NCBI GenBank assembly: GCA_027924585.1
Contig: BSBM01000299.1
Location: 29,488,501-29,552,500 of the forward strand
From: Larix kaempferi
Taxonomy: Eukaryota; Streptophyta; Pinopsida; Pinales; Pinaceae
Reading direction: 5' to 3'
Length of the DNA stretch: 64,000 nucleotides
This document shows, piece by piece, positions 62,001 to 64,000 of this stretch (positions are counted from its first letter, which is position 1; each line of letters begins with the position of its first letter). The notes beneath the pieces are model-generated. The model saw only the letters and a program-made list of their open reading frames with translations, searched no databases and had not been told where the DNA came from. The translations under genes were made by a program, and so were the position numbers.

Positions 62001-62455
62001 ACATCCTCATCGATGGTGTGGATAACATTCTCTTCTTCAACAGTAGGCAAAATGTCCAACGCCTCTCTGACTTCATCGCTTGTATAACCACATCCGGATA
62101 GCAAATTGTGTGTTTCTTCGTGAGCTTCATCTTGAGATGGTAACTTATCACTTTGACTTGAAGTGGGAATTGAAACATCCCCTAATGAGCACCTACGTTT
62201 TGCTTCTTGATTACTTCCATGGGGTGCTTGTTCAACAACTATTGTGGAAATTGAAGGTCCCTCTTGTCGTGGATTAATAGGATGAACCATGGTATCCTCT
62301 ACAATTGGATTTGGATTAGTTTCCAAAGAAAGCCTCCGATTCATCATGTATATTCTTTTCTTTTCTTTCTCTTCTTCAATGACTTCTTGAGGTCTCTTCT
62401 TCCTTGTGGATTTGTTTACTCGGTTACGTGCATTCCCCATCACCACAATGATCAA
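59088..62455 (-). CDS. Putative DDE-type transposase (3 exons, ~1,051 aa)
   Basis: Predicted exons are 62455-60704, 60607-59593 and 59476-59088. The introns are GT..AG: CAG|GTATGC to CACCAG (phase 0), and CCCG|GTATGA to ATGCAG (phase 1). The frame is open throughout. A later start, MGNARNR at 62440, is possible. Residues 1-45 are basic (STRKKRPQE, KEKKRIYMMNRR). About residues 145-180 hold DVGLPQ repeats. CCCRYH is at 465-470, and Cys residues at 526, 531, 534 and 543 suggest metal sites. Candidate catalytic motifs are DFAENY (D632), WSDGCAGQFKNA (D721) and GHGKGEHDGAGA (755-766, E760 or D762). Then come CFCPPCC...WDGC and a C-terminal HIYAVVASKDTEWGDEYWLA domain. The DFxENY/SDG/HGKG pattern recalls a family of unnamed animal and plant transposase-like proteins; the assignment is from motifs only. 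Confidence 0.8.
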
Positions 62456-62861
62456 TTCAATATAGTTTGTTTTTGTTGCTCCTCAATTACAAGCTCTTCA
62501 ATAATAAGCAAATGGAAGTTCTTCCTTGTTGGTCTTGAAGCTTGATATCTTACCTTGTGTGCTCCTCAAATATAGGCAAAATGAATCTTTCAAAGGCCTT
62601 ATCTTTGGTGTTCTTCAATTGGAGATTCTTCAAGCTTGCTAATTATTTTCTTCAAATATGGCCATATAACCCAACACCACAGTGAGCAACCATGAAAGAT
62701 GTCCTCAATGCTGCACCTGCATAAAAAAAAATGATGGAGTTGGTGTAGAATGTGAAAATTTTCAGACGCGGGCTCGTGCTGTTTGAAAAATCGCGGGATT
62801 GTTGCTTTCGTTCGGACAGAGTGAAGTTGCTCTCGGACAGCAACAGTCCATTATTTCTGGA

Positions 62862-62936
62862 GTTACAAAACGCGTACGCGTTTTATAAATATAAAACGCG
62901 TGCGCGATATGTAGTTAAAAAACGCGAACGCGATAT
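62862..62936 (-). repeat. Right terminal inverted repeat, three decamers
   Basis: CGCGTACGCG (62871-62880), CGCGTGCGCG (62897-62906) and CGCGAACGCG (62923-62932) repeat at exactly 26 bp, ending CGCGATAT at 62936. The outer two decamers each differ by one base from the left-end consensus. The complement aligns ungapped with 50176-50250, about three quarters identical by eye. Confidence 0.85.
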
Positions 62937-63378
62937 AGTCAAGCACAATAAATAGGTTAGGTGCACGGCTAGGGCAACGATCAAAATCAAAGAAAACTAA
63001 TAATTTATATGATTGCATACAAAACAAATGTTTTGTATGGTTTAATACCCCCTAGCTCTCTCCCAATAATCCCTAGATACCCCCTATCTCTTTCTAAATA
63101 TGTGTCCCTCATTCTCCCTACATGTTTCTTTCATGTTTCTTTCTCTCCCTTCAGCCATGTCTCTACCACCCCACTCTCCATCTCTCCACCTTCTCTTTAT
63201 CTTCGTCATTATCCCTCCCTATAGCACTCTCTCCCTTCTTCTCCCTTAATCACTAACCCTCTACGCCTTTATCCCTCCCCCCTGCCCTCTCTGTCTTACC
63301 TTGTTCCTAGAGCCCCTCCCCCATAAAGGCCTTTAGACCCTCTTCTAAATATTAATCCCTAAGTGCATAAGTGCACAA
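62937..63378. other. Non-coding flank, pyrimidine-rich
   Basis: Immediately outside the transposon; then TCTCTCCC/CCCTCT-rich DNA from about 63050 to 63350. No gene. Confidence 0.5.
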
Positions 63379-64000
63379 GATGATGAGGAGGAGGAGGGTG
63401 ATGACAATGAAGATGATCATGATGTAGATGAAGATGATAAAGATGATGAGGAGGAGGAGGGTGATGACAATGAAGATGATCATGATGCAGATGAAGATGA
63501 TAAAGATGATAATGTTGATGAAGATGATGGTGATGATGATGAAGATGTTGATGTTGATGATGATGGTGATGATGATGGTGATGAAGATGATGGTGACATG
63601 ATGGAGATGTTGATCTGATGAGGAAGATGATGATGATGATGGTGATGATGGTGATGATGATGAAGATCATGTTGATGAGGACGATGATGGAGATGAAGAT
63701 GATGATGATGAAGAAGATGATGATGATGGAGATGTTGTGTTGATGGGGAACCTAGAGATGACAATGATGATGAAGATGGTGATGGTGATGGTGATGGTGA
63801 TGGTGATGACGATGAAGATTTTGATGATGATGCTGATGGCGATGATGATGAAGATGTTGACGATGATGGTGATGGTGATGTTGAGATGATGATCATGATG
63901 ATGTTCAGAAGATCATGATGGTGATGATGGTGATGATGATGGAGAAAATGACAATGATGGATATGTTGATGAGGAACCTGCAGATGCCAATGATGATGAT
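63379..64000 (+). repeat. GAT-rich trinucleotide tract
   Basis: Almost pure GATGATGAAGATGATGGT-type sequence to the window edge, including a 63-bp tandem duplication starting GATGATGAGGAGGAGGAGGG (63379 and 63442). The plus strand could read as a poly-Asp/Glu run and the minus strand as poly-His or poly-Ser, but stops and frame changes occur and nothing anchors it to a gene. It continues past the window. Confidence 0.8.

Larger units (their letters stand above)
50176..62936. mobile_element. ~12.8-kb DNA transposon, superfamily unassigned
   Basis: The element is bounded by inverted termini starting ATATCGCG. Each end holds three CGCGTACGCG-type decamers at 26-bp spacing (50180, 50206, 50232; 62871, 62897, 62923). 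Two multi-exon genes converge: ORF1 on the plus strand (52344-54502) and a putative DDE transposase on the minus strand (62455-59088). Between their 3' ends is a ~359-bp tandem array. No clear target-site duplication is visible at 50176/62936; a shared ACAATA (50173-50178 and 62945-62950) is weak. The ends plus two open, spliceable genes make this a convincing autonomous-looking element. The superfamily cannot be named from memory; neither the ends nor the genes look like CACTA, hAT, MULE, PIF/Harbinger or Tc1/mariner. Confidence 0.8.

Noticed and set aside
50173-62950. ACAATA as the target-site duplication of the DNA transposon
   Set aside because: It makes the ends asymmetric relative to the decamers, and a shared 6-mer in two ~30-bp windows is not improbable by chance.
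63480-63896. Poly-Ser / poly-His ORFs on the minus strand
   Set aside because: They are translation of a GAT/ATC tract. No flanking non-repetitive coding sequence is present.

Overview
The window looks like intergenic DNA from a very large, repeat-rich land-plant genome, most likely a conifer or other gymnosperm. The reasons are AT-rich sequence, no bacterial-style gene packing, nested and decayed LTR retrotransposons, plant-type GT..AG introns, plant Ty1/copia coding remnants and primer-binding sites resembling the initiator tRNA-Met site. The taxon is an inference. I see no intact ordinary host gene, no rRNA or tRNA gene and no CRISPR array. || Layout: (1) 689-8486 is a long-LTR retrotransposon on the minus strand without a recognisable pol (LARD-like). 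It has ~2,024-bp LTRs and a 5-bp target duplication TTCCA. A ~1,020-bp Mutator-like DNA element with a 10-bp target duplication sits inside one LTR, and the other LTR preserves the empty site. (2) 8.5-20 kb holds decayed gag-like and coiled-coil reading frames, including a copia gag start behind a primer-binding site at 14430. (3) 20.7-23.0 kb is a satellite built of ~116-bp units carrying AGGGTC...GACCCT inverted motifs. (4) 23.4-25.5 kb and 34.0-34.6 kb are broken coding segments, one with a ParB/DGQHR-like DG.H motif. They are separated by a nested Ty1/copia element at 25908-33122 with two 593-bp LTRs and TSD ACTAT. That element keeps RT/RNase H, lacks recognisable gag and integrase, and carries about 1.4 kb of minisatellites. 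(5) 34.8-43.2 kb contains a direct duplication of a ~2-kb TATA-bearing repeat around an older copia RT/RNase H remnant with a 3' LTR. (6) 43156-44037 and 48344-49154 are two long foldback palindromes. || The most interesting object is at 50176-62936: a ~12.8-kb DNA transposon that I cannot assign to a named superfamily. Each end carries three copies of the palindromic decamer CGCGTACGCG, or a one-base variant, spaced exactly 26 bp apart. The two ends are in inverted orientation and align without gaps for about 75 bp. Inside are two convergent spliced genes. ORF1 (52344-54502, plus) is a 512-residue protein from seven exons with all introns in phase 0. The other (62455-59088, minus) is a ~1,051-residue putative DDE-type transposase from three exons, with DFAENY, WSDGCAGQFK and GHGKGEHDGAG motifs and Cys/His clusters. 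Both reading frames are open across all predicted junctions, so the element may be young or still active. Between the converging 3' ends lies a ~359-bp tandem array with five full repeats plus diverged copies. || The window ends in low-complexity DNA that becomes a GAT-rich tract from 63379 to the edge. Exon boundaries, percent identities and family assignments were judged by eye; no alignment or database search was run.
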